Source: Paenibacillus donghaensis
GTDB taxonomy: Bacteria > Bacillota > Bacilli > Paenibacillales > Paenibacillaceae
NCBI RefSeq assembly: GCF_002192415.1
Contig: NZ_CP021780.1
Span: 6,448,001 to 6,512,000 of the forward strand
Reading direction: 5' to 3'
DNA length: 64,000 nucleotides
Below, one piece after another: positions 36,387 through 48,804 of the stretch. The notes beneath the pieces were generated by a model, which was not told where the DNA came from, made no database searches, and saw only the letters and a program-made list of their open reading frames with translations. Position numbers and translations under genes: made by a program. Within the stretch, counting starts at the first letter, position 1, and each line of letters begins with the position of its first letter.

Positions 36387-36439
36387 AAGGGCAATCCCCT
36401 TCCCACAAATTCTACTATCCTATATATCATATCGGCGGA

Positions 36440-37438
36440 TCAGAATTTTTTCTTAACAACCTTGTCTAAATGATCCAGCATGATGCCGGTTCCTTTAACC
36501 ACACAATGCATCGGGTCCTCCGCGATCCACACGGGCACATGAAGCTCCTCTGAGAGCAGCTCGTCCAGCCCGTTAAGCAGCGCACCTCCACCAGTGAGTA
36601 CAACACCACGGTCAATAATATCCGCAGACAGCTCCGGCGGCGTACGCTCCAGCACCGATTTGGCTGCAGCCACAATGGAGGACACCGGTTCCCATAAGGC
36701 TTCTTTCACTTCGCCCGCTGTAATTGTAAGCGTCTGGGGAAGTCCGCTTACCATTCCACGACCACGAATATCCATCTCTGCCTGCATGCCGCTAGGACGA
36801 ACCGTACCGATCATAACCTTGATATCCTCTGCCGTACGCTCACCGATCAATAATTTATATTTCTGTTTAATGTATCGTAAAATGGCCTCGTCGAACTTGT
36901 TCCCCGCGACTTTAATGGAAGAGGCGGTAACGACGTCGCCCATAGAAAGCACGGCCACATCCGTCGTTCCGCCGCCAATATCGACGACCATATTCCCGCT
37001 CGGCTGATATATATCCATACCTGCACCGATCGCTGCGGCCTTAGGCTCTTCCTCCATAAACACTTCCTTGGCCCCGCTGCGTTCTGCCGCTTCCCGGATA
37101 GACTTCTGTTCTACAGAAGTGATATTCGTAGGAGCGCATATCAGAATACGGGGCCTTGAGTACCAGGTGCGGCCGCCAACACGATCGAGAAAATATTTCA
37201 GCATCGTTTCCGTAATCTCAAAATCTGCAATGACGCCGTCCCGCAAAGGACGGATCGTTATGATATTGCCGGGTGTACGCCCCACCATCCGGCGTGCCTG
37301 CTCTCCCACCGCAAGGACTCGCTTCGTATCACTTTCAAGTGTGACCACGGAAGGTTCATCCAGAACGACTCCCCTTCCTTTAACGTGAATGAGCACATTG
37401 GCCGTGCCGAGATCGATTCCGATATCCTTGCTAAGCAT
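36440..37438 (-). CDS. mbl: Rod-shape-determining protein Mbl (MreB family)
   Basis: This 332-residue actin-like protein guides the cell-wall elongation machinery. The phosphate-1 motif DIGIDLGTANVLIHVKG, phosphate-2 VVDIGGGTTDVAVLS, connecting EEEPKAAAIGAG and adenosine motif VLTGGGALLNGLDELL are present. The sequence fits Mbl better than MreB, and the spoIIID-mbl-flhO-flhP order matches Bacillus. GGGGG precedes the ATG. Confidence 0.95.
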   Translation of the reverse strand: MLSKDIGIDLGTANVLIHVKGRGVVLDEPSVVTLESDTKRVLAVGEQARRMVGRTPGNIITIRPLRDGVIADFEITETMLKYFLDRVGGRTWYSRPRILICAPTNITSVEQKSIREAAERSGAKEVFMEEEPKAAAIGAGMDIYQPSGNMVVDIGGGTTDVAVLSMGDVVTASSIKVAGNKFDEAILRYIKQKYKLLIGERTAEDIKVMIGTVRPSGMQAEMDIRGRGMVSGLPQTLTITAGEVKEALWEPVSSIVAAAKSVLERTPPELSADIIDRGVVLTGGGALLNGLDELLSEELHVPVWIAEDPMHCVVKGTGIMLDHLDKVVKKKF

Positions 37439-37564
37439 AATGAAAGAGCCCCCAAAGTGTTATTTTAAATAATGTCCGCAGTTCATGCCAAATTTAAAAA
37501 TACCATACTTTAGGGGAATTATACAATGTATTAAAGCTGAAAAGACCGTCAATTTCCGAAAATG

Positions 37565-37852
37565 TTATGGCTTTGCCGCTACTGAAACTTCACGCTTTTT
37601 TCCCGTTGTTTTTTTATATTTAATTTTTGTGGCTTCTCCCCCCCGAAGATGACGAATTGACTTGTGATATTCGAGAATGTGCTTCACCTGATCGGCCAGA
37701 TCAGGGTTAATCTCCGGCAAACGTTCTGTTAAATCCTTATGCACCGTGCTTTTTGATACGCCAAATTCCTTGGCTATAGTCCGGACCGTATGCCTGGTTT
37801 CCACGATGCAGCGTCCGATCTTGATCGTACGTTCCTTGATGTAATCGTGCAC
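37565..37852 (-). CDS. spoIIID: Sporulation transcriptional regulator SpoIIID
   Basis: This 95-residue DNA-binding protein of the mother cell activates and represses many sigma-E genes. The HTH IAKEFGVSKSTVHKDLTERLPEIN and the downstream YHKSIRHLRGGEATKIKYK are nearly identical to Bacillus SpoIIID. The start is the GTG at 37852 (MHDYIKERT) after GGGAGG with 7-base spacing. A sigma-E-type promoter lies at 37886-37913. Confidence 0.96.
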   Translation of the reverse strand: MHDYIKERTIKIGRCIVETRHTVRTIAKEFGVSKSTVHKDLTERLPEINPDLADQVKHILEYHKSIRHLRGGEATKIKYKKTTGKKREVSVAAKP

Positions 37853-37885
37853 GCTCCCGCCTCCCAACTGAGGATAGTTTGGTAC

Positions 37886-37913
37886 ATTATATGAGGGGCG
37901 GGCCTATATATTC
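37886..37913 (-). promoter_or_regulatory. Sigma-E-type promoter of spoIIID
   Basis: Minus strand GAATATA (37913-37907), a 13-base spacer and CATATAAT (37893-37886) agree with the known sigma-E consensus (KMATATW...CATANNNT). It is 34 bp before the GTG start. Confidence 0.7.
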
Positions 37914-37997
37914 GCGCTTTCAGGACATGACAAGCTGGGGGAGGCTCATTTTATTTAAAGGACAACCTTAAAAAGGGGCTTGAAGTCCCTCCATTCC

Positions 37998-38096
37998 AAG
38001 TAGAAACGGCTTCGCCGCTCTCTGGAAGAAGCGGTATCCGTTTCTGCGAGAAATAGAAGGATAAATTATGGCGTGAAACCTATAAATTCTTATATT
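37998..38096 (-). repeat. Dispersed ~100-bp repeat (copy 3)
   Basis: A full-length copy between the spoIIQ terminator and the spoIIID promoter. It differs from copy 1 mainly by substitutions in the hairpin (CGCTCTCTGGAAGAAGCGG), some of which are compensatory across the stem. Confidence 0.85.
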
Positions 38097-38098
38097 GC

Positions 38099-38130
38099 GC
38101 AAAAAAAGCAGGAGGCTTTTGCCCCCTGCT
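38099..38130 (-). terminator. Rho-independent terminator of spoIIQ
   Basis: Minus strand AGCAGGGGGC pairs with GCCTCCTGCT (one mismatch) over AAAA, followed by TTTTTTT, 16 bases beyond the spoIIQ stop. Confidence 0.9.
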
Positions 38131-38145
38131 CTCTTTATGATCTGC

Positions 38146-38886
38146 TTAGCGCTGCGGCAGTAAATCCGTTGGATTGACCACTTCGCCATCCTCATACACT
38201 TCAAAATGTACATGGTTGCCAAGATTCTTCTCAATTTCACTGCGGCCTGCGGCGGCAAGCGTGTCCCCCTGCTTCACCACATCACCTTGCTTGACCTTAA
38301 CCTCGCCAAGGCTCTGATACACAGTCTTCAGATTGCCCTGATGGGTAATCTCCACGACGGTACCGAAGATGGTCGCGTCCTGCTCCACCCGTGTGACCTC
38401 ACCGCTGAGCGCTGCTTTTACATCAAAGGGCTTGTTGTCTTCACGGGCAATATCAATGCCGACATTGGGAATAAATTTGTCGTTGTATTGCACCATCGCT
38501 GCAACATGATTGTCTTCCGTTCCGTTCTCATCATAGTACGGCTTGACGACTTCCACTTCCGCTGGATTGGCTACCGGCCAGACCAGGCTTTCCGCTGAAG
38601 CTACCACTTCCAGAGCATCCGGCCCGGTCTGCGCGCCGGCTGCTTCATTGGCGGTTCCGTTCTGTGGTGCGACGGCTGCAGTGTCTGTGTTAAGCGGCTT
38701 GGTTCCGGCATCCTGGTAGACCCACACCAAGGTTAGTATAATTGCCGCTGCCGCCGTGTACACTGCCGGGAATACCCACCGTTTGGAGAAAATTCTGTTC
38801 CATGAAGAAGGCTTCGCGCCTGAATCTCCCTGCTTGTTTTTGAGAGATTCATCATGGTTTGGTTTGTTTTTGTCTTGTTCATTCAT
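38146..38886 (-). CDS. spoIIQ: Stage II sporulation protein SpoIIQ (LytM/M23 family)
   Basis: This 246-residue forespore protein binds SpoIIIAH across the engulfment space. A hydrophilic N-terminus, one transmembrane helix (about 37-56) and a LytM domain (about 115-240) are visible. In the metallopeptidase site the first zinc His is replaced (PNVGIDIA has Asn-Val where the family has His), while the HVHFEVY motif is kept. This fits a scaffold rather than an active peptidase, as known for Bacillus SpoIIQ. A sigma-F-type promoter lies at 38907-38934. Confidence 0.93.
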   Translation of the reverse strand: MNEQDKNKPNHDESLKNKQGDSGAKPSSWNRIFSKRWVFPAVYTAAAAIILTLVWVYQDAGTKPLNTDTAAVAPQNGTANEAAGAQTGPDALEVVASAESLVWPVANPAEVEVVKPYYDENGTEDNHVAAMVQYNDKFIPNVGIDIAREDNKPFDVKAALSGEVTRVEQDATIFGTVVEITHQGNLKTVYQSLGEVKVKQGDVVKQGDTLAAAGRSEIEKNLGNHVHFEVYEDGEVVNPTDLLPQR

Positions 38887-38906
38887 AGTTTATCACCTCA
38901 GTAACC

Positions 38907-38934
38907 AGTGTTACCGGGCGCTTCGCTTTTATAC
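38907..38934 (-). promoter_or_regulatory. Sigma-F-type promoter of spoIIQ
   Basis: Minus strand GTATA (38934-38930), a 14-base spacer and GGTAACACT (38915-38907) agree with the forespore consensus GYATA...GGNNANANT. It lies in the short gap between spoIID and spoIIQ. Confidence 0.7.
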
Positions 38935-38946
38935 GTATCTTGCAAC

Positions 38947-40101
38947 TTATTTTTTCAGAAGAGTTGAGACTTGGGTGAAGGAGATCCCGCTGTAATAGTG
39001 TTTGAGAATCTGAGTGGCGGTACTTCCTTCACGGGCCATCCCGTTTGCCCCCCACTGGCTCATGCCTACCCCATGCCCGTTTCCATAGGAAGTAATGAGA
39101 TTACGGCTGCCCTCCTGCTTCCAGGTGAACTGACTGGAACGCAGGCCAAGCTTCTCGCGCACCTCCCGTCCGGTAAACCGCTGGCCGCCAATCGAGATCT
39201 CCTTAACGCGGTGACCCGTTGTATGAGAGATTACCTTGATCTGAAGCTTGGAAGAGGACGAGACGGGCTTGGCCCGTATCGGACCTGCTGTATCCCTAGA
39301 AGCTGAAACGGCCTGGCCGCCAAGACCCAGTCTGCTTGCCAGCTCATCATTGGTAAATGTATAGGTCACCGCATAATTTGGTGTGATCTCCTTCTCCCAC
39401 GGGCTGGTTACGCTGCGCAGATAGGGTACAGCGGCGCTCCAGTATTCTTCCGAATTCTCGGTATAGCCCCCGCTGGAGGCGAAAAAGGACGCCGTGATCG
39501 GCTGGCCCTTGTAGGTCATCACCACACCGCGCGTCTCCAGGACCGCGCGGCGCAGCTTGGCCCGTGCGGCGCTGCGCCCGCCGCCGGCCCACTCCCGTTC
39601 CAGCGTGTCCGCCGATACGTAAGCCTGATGGCTTACCGTATCGGTCACATCGGCCTCGGGAACGGGGACCCCGCTGTGGTCACCGGCCTGCAGGCGGCGC
39701 ACAATGAACGTGCGGGCCGCTACGGCCTGGGCTTTGAGCGCTTCGAGCTCAAAGTCCGCCGGCATCTCGGCCGCCAGCACGCCGCTGACGTAGTCCTCCA
39801 GCGGCAGGGTCTCTATTTGTCCGCTGCGCGACAAATAGACGGACACGTCCGGCTGCGGCGGCGCCTCAGCCGGAGCCGGACCCGGCGCCGCCGGAGGGGC
39901 TGTGGCCGCAGGCACAGCCTCTGGCGCGGGCGCCGGGTGTTGTCCCTCGCGCTGCGGGACAACGGCCAGGGGCAGCAGCAGCGCCGCCAAGAGGGGCGCT
40001 GCGAGCCAGGCGGCGGGTGCCAGCCGCCGCAGCCTGGCGTAAGCCGCGCGCGACAGCATGCGCGCGTTCTTGTTACGCTTACGATAGCGGAACTCTTTCA
40101 T
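38947..40101 (-). CDS. spoIID: Stage II sporulation protein SpoIID (lytic transglycosylase)
   Basis: This 384-residue mother-cell protein degrades septal peptidoglycan during engulfment with SpoIIM and SpoIIP. A basic N-terminus, a transmembrane helix (about 31-48) and an Ala/Pro-rich linker (about 55-85) precede the catalytic domain. LPLEDYVSGVLAAEMP contains the catalytic Glu, followed by ALKAQAVAARTF, ASFFASSGGYTENSEEYW and the terminal YGNGHGVGMSQWGANGMA. GGGAGGAG precedes the ATG. The middle third is unusually GC-rich. Confidence 0.94.
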   Translation of the reverse strand: MKEFRYRKRNKNARMLSRAAYARLRRLAPAAWLAAPLLAALLLPLAVVPQREGQHPAPAPEAVPAATAPPAAPGPAPAEAPPQPDVSVYLSRSGQIETLPLEDYVSGVLAAEMPADFELEALKAQAVAARTFIVRRLQAGDHSGVPVPEADVTDTVSHQAYVSADTLEREWAGGGRSAARAKLRRAVLETRGVVMTYKGQPITASFFASSGGYTENSEEYWSAAVPYLRSVTSPWEKEITPNYAVTYTFTNDELASRLGLGGQAVSASRDTAGPIRAKPVSSSSKLQIKVISHTTGHRVKEISIGGQRFTGREVREKLGLRSSQFTWKQEGSRNLITSYGNGHGVGMSQWGANGMAREGSTATQILKHYYSGISFTQVSTLLKK

Positions 40102-40209
40102 CTCTATGTCTCCTCCCGTCAGTCACTGATGATTCTTAATAATATGATTTCAGATCATCTGCTAGAACACAGAATTGAGAGAAAGGGACAGCCCGCAGTG
40201 CCATATAAC

Positions 40210-40309
40210 AAGTAAAAACGGCTTCGCCGTCCTCTGGAAGAGGCGGTATCCATTGCAGCGATAAATAGAAGGGCAATTTATGGTGTGGAACATATAAGTT
40301 CTTATATTT
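40210..40309 (-). repeat. Dispersed ~100-bp repeat (copy 4, interrupted)
   Basis: Full-length copy that ends in CTTATATTT, exactly where the 373-bp element begins. The interrupted end, TTATATTTAC, reappears at 40683 just before the murA terminator. The repeat therefore predates the insertion. Confidence 0.85.
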
Positions 40310-40682
40310 GTTACTACTTAGGACCCTGCGAGGATATAGAAGGTTTACTTGCGAAGGTTAGGATCGCACTACCGTAATCCAAACCCTCCCTCACCCGCAC
40401 TTCAGGTAACACACGTCCTAACAGACCGTATAGCTCCTATTTCCTCATTTCTGCGCTGGTTTGGAATGTAACGGACCGCATAGCCTCTATATCGGAAAAA
40501 CAGGCCTTAACTAGTGGGTTCGGCTTGAATAGGGGCTCCTGGGTCCGTTAATAGTCTGAAAGTTAATCGCTGATTACCGGCGACAGCCTTCCTTTGTTAT
40601 GCTTAGCCTCCTTGTCGCGCGGTGTGGTATGACAGGCTCGGACGAGTAACACAAGGAACACAAGGGGGTTCTAAGTAGTAAC
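40310..40682. mobile_element. MITE-like element, 373 bp, with terminal inverted repeats and 8-bp target duplication
   Basis: The left end GTTACTACTTAGGACCC (40310-40326) and the right end GGGTTCTAAGTAGTAAC (40666-40682) are inverted repeats with 16 of 17 matches. TTATATTT occurs immediately outside both ends (40302-40309 and 40683-40690), a perfect 8-bp direct repeat. It has no plausible reading frame. Inside are three copies of a unit like ACGGACCGTATAGCTCCTAT (about 40408, 40470 and 40533) in mixed orientation. It behaves like a non-autonomous mobile element; the mobilising transposase is not in the window. Confidence 0.75.
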
Positions 40683-40691
40683 TTATATTTA

Positions 40692-40724
40692 CAAAAAAAA
40701 CCGGGCTGCATGAAGCAGTCCGGC
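40692..40724 (-). terminator. Rho-independent terminator of murA
   Basis: Minus strand CCGGACTGC pairs with GCAGCCCGG (one mismatch), followed by TTTTTTTT, 16 bases past the murA stop. Confidence 0.9.
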
Positions 40725-40739
40725 AATTTCTTTAGGATC

Positions 40740-42116
40740 TTATACCCAGGTAGGTTGAACCTGGAAACGAGGTTTCACTTCTTCATTCCTGTACGACTCA
40801 CTGGAGACAGGCTCAGCCTTGACGGCTTCTTCCTTCGCCGGTGATACAACTGTTTCTTCCTGCGAAATCCGCCAGATGTCTGCACCAAGTCCTGACAGCT
40901 TCTCCGCCAAATGCACATAACCGCGATCAATATGATGCGTTCCGGTAACTTCTGTAGTGCCTTCGGCCACAAGGCCTGCCAGAATAAGAGCAGCTCCTGC
41001 ACGCAAGTCAGTAGCGCATACTTTGGCGCCAACCAGCTTCGCATTGCCGGTTACGATCGAAGAGCGGCCTTCAATCTTGATCTCTGCATTCATGTTGTGG
41101 AATTCATCCACATGCATGAAGCGGTTCTCAAACACCGTTTCGGTAACTACGCTGGTGCCTTCCGAACGAAGCAGCAACGCCATCATCTGTGACTGCATAT
41201 CTGTCGGGAAGCCAGGGTAAGGCAAGGTTTTGATATCCACAGCCTTCAGCGGCTTGTCGCTGATGACACGAATGCCGTTCTCATCCGGGATAATCGTAAC
41301 TCCCATCTCTTCCATCTTGGCAATGACAGGACCAAGATGATCGGCAATCGCACCCTCCACATAGACATCTCCGCCTGTAATAGCTGCGGCTACCATATAG
41401 GTTCCGGCTTCAATGCGGTCGGCAATCACATGATGCTTCACGCCGTGCAGACGTTCCACGCCTTCAATCCGAATCTCGCCGGTGCCTGCGCCGCGGACGA
41501 TAGCGCCCATTCCGTTCAGGTAATTGGCGAGATCGACAATTTCGGGTTCCTTTGCTGCATTCTCGATAACTGTAGTGCCCTCGGCAAGGGTTGCCGCCAT
41601 CATTATATTTTCGGTCGCACCTACGCTCGCCACATCCAGATAGACTCTGGCGCCACGTAGACGGCCGTTGCTTTTCGCTTCAATGTAGCCCTGGCCGAGA
41701 CTGATCTCTGCTCCCAGTGCCTCAAATCCCTTCAAGTGCTGATCAATCGGTCTGGTGCCAATGGCACAGCCGCCTGGCAAGGAAATACGGGTGTGACCTA
41801 AACGGGACAACAGTGGACCCATGACTAAAAAAGAGGCGCGCATCTTCCGCACCCATTCATAAGGTGCTTCGCTGGAGGTTATGTTTGTGGCATCGACCTC
41901 GATAATATCATTCTGGTATGTAATCCCTGCTCCCAGAGACTCCAGCATCTTGCTAATCGTCATTACATCATCAAGCGGAGGTGCGTCCACAATGACGCTA
42001 ACTCCTTCTTCAGCCAGTAGAGAGGCGGCTATGATCGGTAGTACGGAATTTTTTGCGCCGCTTACTTTCACGCTCCCGGTCAATCTGTTGCCACCGCGGA
42101 CGATAAATTTGCTCAT
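40740..42116 (-). CDS. murA: UDP-N-acetylglucosamine 1-carboxyvinyltransferase
   Basis: This 458-residue enzyme makes the first committed step of peptidoglycan synthesis by adding enolpyruvate to UDP-GlcNAc. The catalytic Cys117 is in [20 protein letters not shown], with N-terminal [12 protein letters not shown] and the [15 protein letters not shown] segment. A C-terminal tail of about 40 residues ([16 protein letters not shown]...) exceeds the usual 417-435 residues and is low-complexity. GGAGG precedes the ATG. Its place beside spoIID and the atp operon matches Bacillus murAA. Confidence 0.95.
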   Translation of the reverse strand: MSKFIVRGGNRLTGSVKVSGAKNSVLPIIAASLLAEEGVSVIVDAPPLDDVMTISKMLESLGAGITYQNDIIEVDATNITSSEAPYEWVRKMRASFLVMGPLLSRLGHTRISLPGGCAIGTRPIDQHLKGFEALGAEISLGQGYIEAKSNGRLRGARVYLDVASVGATENIMMAATLAEGTTVIENAAKEPEIVDLANYLNGMGAIVRGAGTGEIRIEGVERLHGVKHHVIADRIEAGTYMVAAAITGGDVYVEGAIADHLGPVIAKMEEMGVTIIPDENGIRVISDKPLKAVDIKTLPYPGFPTDMQSQMMALLLRSEGTSVVTETVFENRFMHVDEFHNMNAEIKIEGRSSIVTGNAKLVGAKVCATDLRAGAALILAGLVAEGTTEVTGTHHIDRGYVHLAEKLSGLGADIWRISQEETVVSPAKEEAVKAEPVSSESYRNEEVKPRFQVQPTWV

Positions 42117-42314
42117 TTTCGGTTTCCCTCCGCGTCCATTATTTCTCGAATTTGAATGTTCAAGGACAGCTATAATTTTCTAAAAAAATACAAATTCCGT
42201 CAATACAATTCAGGACAAGTCCGTTAAACATAAGTGTTGACATAATAAAACCTTATTATTCGACACCTTTAGAGTGACCTTGGCCTATGACAGATATAAC
42301 CAAAGTCCCAGAGA

Positions 42315-42572
42315 TTAAAACATACTGTTGATCATCCCGCTCCAGTTAAGGTAATCCAGCAGAAAACCAGCCACGAAGTGGCCGAGGACAATCGCCAGCA
42401 GCAAATGCAACAGACGCCCTTGTGGACTCTTGGGATATCTTATGACCAAATCAAGCTTAAGGTTCTGCAAAGCCCACCAAGATATTGCAACGCTTAATAA
42501 AGAGATGATCATTGATACCATGCCACTGATGCCGACCACACTGGACATCCCATGTGTGAACACTTTATCCAT
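42315..42572 (-). CDS. DUF1146 family membrane protein (YwzB-like)
   Basis: This 85-residue protein has two transmembrane helices (about 12-34 and 56-76) flanking ISWWALQNLKLDLVIRYPKSPQGRLL, the DUF1146 signature. AGGAGG precedes the ATG. The Bacillus counterpart ywzB also lies between atpC and murAA. The function is unknown. Confidence 0.85.
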   Translation of the reverse strand: MDKVFTHGMSSVVGISGMVSMIISLLSVAISWWALQNLKLDLVIRYPKSPQGRLLHLLLAIVLGHFVAGFLLDYLNWSGMINSMF

Positions 42573-42713
42573 GTTAACCTCCTGTGTGTACAGTACTCGG
42601 AAATCGACTCTTATATCATACTTGCGTACGCCAAAAGAATCCAGTCATTTTCAGAAAATTTGAACAATATTAATCTGCAATAGGTTTAAATCACTAGATG
42701 TTCACTTTTTTTA

Positions 42714-42766
42714 GAGCTAGAAGGATACAGAATTAGGTGAAACCTACCTATAGTTACTTATATTCC
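42714..42766 (-). repeat. Dispersed ~100-bp repeat (copy 6, degenerate half)
   Basis: Only the AT-rich half survives: CTAGAAGGATACAGAATTAGG, GTGAAACCTA and CTTATATTCC align with copy 3. It begins right after the atpC terminator T-run on the minus strand. Confidence 0.55.
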
Positions 42767-42796
42767 AAAAAAAAGGCCAAGCCCTGGGGCTTGACC
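42767..42796 (-). terminator. Rho-independent terminator of the atp operon
   Basis: Minus strand GGTCAAGCC pairs with GGCTTGGCC over CCAG, followed by TTTTTTTT, 10 bases past the atpC stop. Confidence 0.92.
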
Positions 42797-42805
42797 GCGA
42801 TGACA

Positions 42806-43222
42806 CTACTGTTGTCCTTTACCAGTGGACACTTTGATCCGTGTAACCGCACGCTGCAGAGCAAGCTCCGCACGGCGGTGATCAATCTCATCCTGATTGC
42901 TGCGTAACTGAAGACGGCGCTGGGCCCGTTCCTTGGAAGCTTCGGCGCGTTCGATGTCGATATCCTTCGGCAGCTCGGCACTTTCTGCCAGCACGGTTAC
43001 CTTATCTTTGTGCACCTCAACGAAACCGCCGTGAACAGCGATGGAGATCGTAGCACCGTCCGCTTTTACGGACAACGGAGCAACCTGAAGTGGAGTTACA
43101 AGCGGAATGTGTCCCGGCAAAATGCCTAGCTCACCGTCGACACCGCGTACGGTCAAACTGCTGACCTGTTTGGAGTACACGAGACGCTCAGGCGTGACAA
43201 TTTCCAATAAAAAGGTGTTCAC
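42806..43222 (-). CDS. atpC: F1 ATP synthase epsilon subunit
   Basis: This roughly 138-residue central-stalk subunit has an N-terminal beta-sandwich (LVYSKQVSSLTVRGVDGELGILPGHIPLVTPL) and a C-terminal helical hairpin (IDIERAEASKERAQRRLQ) that can inhibit hydrolysis. AGGAGG is 7 bases before the GTG at 43222 but abuts the ATG at 43228, so the GTG start is preferred. It is the last gene of the operon and is followed by a terminator. Confidence 0.95.
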   Translation of the reverse strand: MNTFLLEIVTPERLVYSKQVSSLTVRGVDGELGILPGHIPLVTPLQVAPLSVKADGATISIAVHGGFVEVHKDKVTVLAESAELPKDIDIERAEASKERAQRRLQLRSNQDEIDHRRAELALQRAVTRIKVSTGKGQQ

Positions 43223-43287
43223 TTCCATTCCTCCTCAAAGCTTCACGATGCAGCCCTCGCATCGAAAGCATTAGCTAAAGCACAGGG

Positions 43288-44712
<1,425 letters not shown>

Positions 44713-44812
44713 TTACATTAAGAAGAAACGCCAGTGCCGTCCGCTTAGGATCGGCACCCGTTTCCCATAGAGAATAAGGCAAGTCAGGCGTTTAGCCCAT
44801 ACCTGGCTTAGT

Positions 44813-45682
44813 TTAAGACTGCGCGTTTGCTCCGGCCACGATCTCGGTAATTTCCTGCGTAATGGCCGCCTGGCGGGCACGGTTGTACGTAAGTCTAAGT
44901 TCCCCGATCATTTTGGAAGCATTTTTGGTTGCACTGCCCATCGCTGTCATTTTAGCTCCCAGCTCACTGGCTTTGCCGTCCAGGATCGCGCTGTAGATTA
45001 AAGTCTCGGCGTATTTGGGAAGCAGAACTTCCAGTACCCCTTCTGGGGATGGTTCGTATTCATAGGCTGCACTGGCACCATGATGCTCGGAGCTTCCTAC
45101 TGCGTCCATAGGCAGCAGGCGTTCTACGGTTGGCACCTGGGTAATCGCATTGACGAACTGGTTATAGCAGATATACAGTTCATCGAATACGCCCGTTTCA
45201 AACTGCTTGACCGCCGAATAGGCAATCGACTTGATGTCGGAGAATTTCGGCGTATCGGACAGCTCGGTAACTTCCTCCACAATCGGATATTCACGGCGGC
45301 GCAGGAAGTCACGGCCTTTACGGCCGATAACGAATAAGGAATACTCGTCTTGGGAGCGGTGACGCTCCGCGATCAGCATCGTTACCTTACGCAGAATATT
45401 GGCGTTGTATCCTCCCGCAAGCCCTCTATCCGAGGTGACGATCAGATAACCCGTTCTTTTGACAGGACGGCTAACCAGCATCGGATGCTGAATGCCTTCC
45501 GTACCGGCAGCAATGCTCGATACGACCTCTTTCAGCTTCTCCGAGTAAGGACGCGCGGCGATCGCTTTCTCCTGCGCTTTTCTCAGCTTGGAGGCGGCGA
45601 CCATCTCCATCGCTTTGGTGATCTGTCTGGTGTTCTGAACGCTCTTAATTTGACGTTTAATATCACGCATGCTTCTTGCCAT
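44813..45682 (-). CDS. atpG: F1 ATP synthase gamma subunit
   Basis: This 289-residue rotor shaft has the N-terminal MRDIKRQIKSVQNTRQITKAM and the C-terminal signature KASELGAKMTAMGSATKNASKMI. AAGGTGG precedes the ATG. Its leader contains three tandem hairpin repeats (45698-45816) that separate it from atpA, a break in the usually compact atp operon. Confidence 0.97.
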   Translation of the reverse strand: MARSMRDIKRQIKSVQNTRQITKAMEMVAASKLRKAQEKAIAARPYSEKLKEVVSSIAAGTEGIQHPMLVSRPVKRTGYLIVTSDRGLAGGYNANILRKVTMLIAERHRSQDEYSLFVIGRKGRDFLRRREYPIVEEVTELSDTPKFSDIKSIAYSAVKQFETGVFDELYICYNQFVNAITQVPTVERLLPMDAVGSSEHHGASAAYEYEPSPEGVLEVLLPKYAETLIYSAILDGKASELGAKMTAMGSATKNASKMIGELRLTYNRARQAAITQEITEIVAGANAQS

Positions 45683-45697
45683 GATTTCACCACCTTA

Positions 45698-45816
45698 GAG
45701 CTTTGACGAAGTCAAAGCTATCTTCGTAAGCATCAACTGAGCTTTGACCGGGGTCAAAGCTATCTTCGTAAGCATCAACTGAGCTTTGACCCAAATCAAA
45801 GCTATCTTCGTAAGCT
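45698..45816 (-). repeat. Three tandem ~42-bp hairpin repeats between atpA and atpG
   Basis: Units at 45698-45738, 45739-45780 and 45781-45816 (last one shortened) each contain AGCTTTGAC...GTCAAAGCT, a 9-bp inverted repeat, then ATCTTCGTAAGC. The loops vary (GAA, CGGG, CCAA) while the arms are kept, except for a one-base change in the third. They end 15 bases before the atpG start. Confidence 0.85.
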
Positions 45817-45832
45817 ATTAAACAAATCTATG

Positions 45833-47903
<2,071 letters not shown>

Positions 47904-47907
<4 letters not shown>

Positions 47908-48392
47908 GAGCGGCCTCCTACCTCTTTAAGGTATTGGTTCACCAGCTGCTCCTGCTCACCGCTCACACTGATTTCTTTCTTCAGCAGCTTGGACGCAATA
48001 CGCACAGAGGCTGTGCCAATTTCGCTGCGCAGCTCTTCCACGGCTTTGTTCTTCTCGTTCTTGATATCCCGTACGGCTTCCTCTTTCACGCGTTTGGCTT
48101 CCAGGCTAGCCTGTTCCAGAGTCCGCTCCATCTGCTGGTTGCTGGTGATCTGGGACTGTTGAATAATCTTCTGAGCTTCTTGGCGCGCATCGTTCAGCGC
48201 CTGCTTCTGCTCTTCCACGTAAGCGACCGCCTGCTCTCTGGTCTTGGCAGCTTCATCCATCTGCTGCATGACCAGCTCACGGCGCTTCTCCATTACGGCA
48301 AACAATTTGCTGAATGCAAATTTGCTGAGCAGGAAATATAGAATCACGAAGGCTACAATTGTAAAAAGCATGTTTGTCCAAATAATCTCCAC
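47904..48392 (-). CDS. atpF: F0 ATP synthase subunit b
   Basis: This roughly 162-residue protein has one N-terminal transmembrane helix (MLFTIVAFVILYFLLSKF) followed by a long charged helix that dimerises as the stator. GGAAGGGA is 8-10 bases before the GTG at 48392 but overlaps the GTG at 48401, so the former is chosen. It lies about 95 bp after atpE. Confidence 0.94.
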
Positions 48393-48486
48393 TGAGGTCA
48401 CTCCCTTCCGTTACCGCGGCGTGCGGACGTATACAAAAGTAAGGCGCGGATGGCATCGGCCGTCCCCGCCAAACCGCAAGTTATTA

Positions 48487-48726
<240 letters not shown>

Positions 48727-48804
48727 TCATTTAATGTTTAATGATATACAATATCTCCCGCAAAAAGATTACCGGTGTACTCCACCCCTCTTCACGAAAG
48801 TTCA

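Noticed and set aside
40310..40682. Insertion sequence carrying its own transposase
   Set aside because: No frame of useful length occurs within the TIRs, so it can only be non-autonomous.
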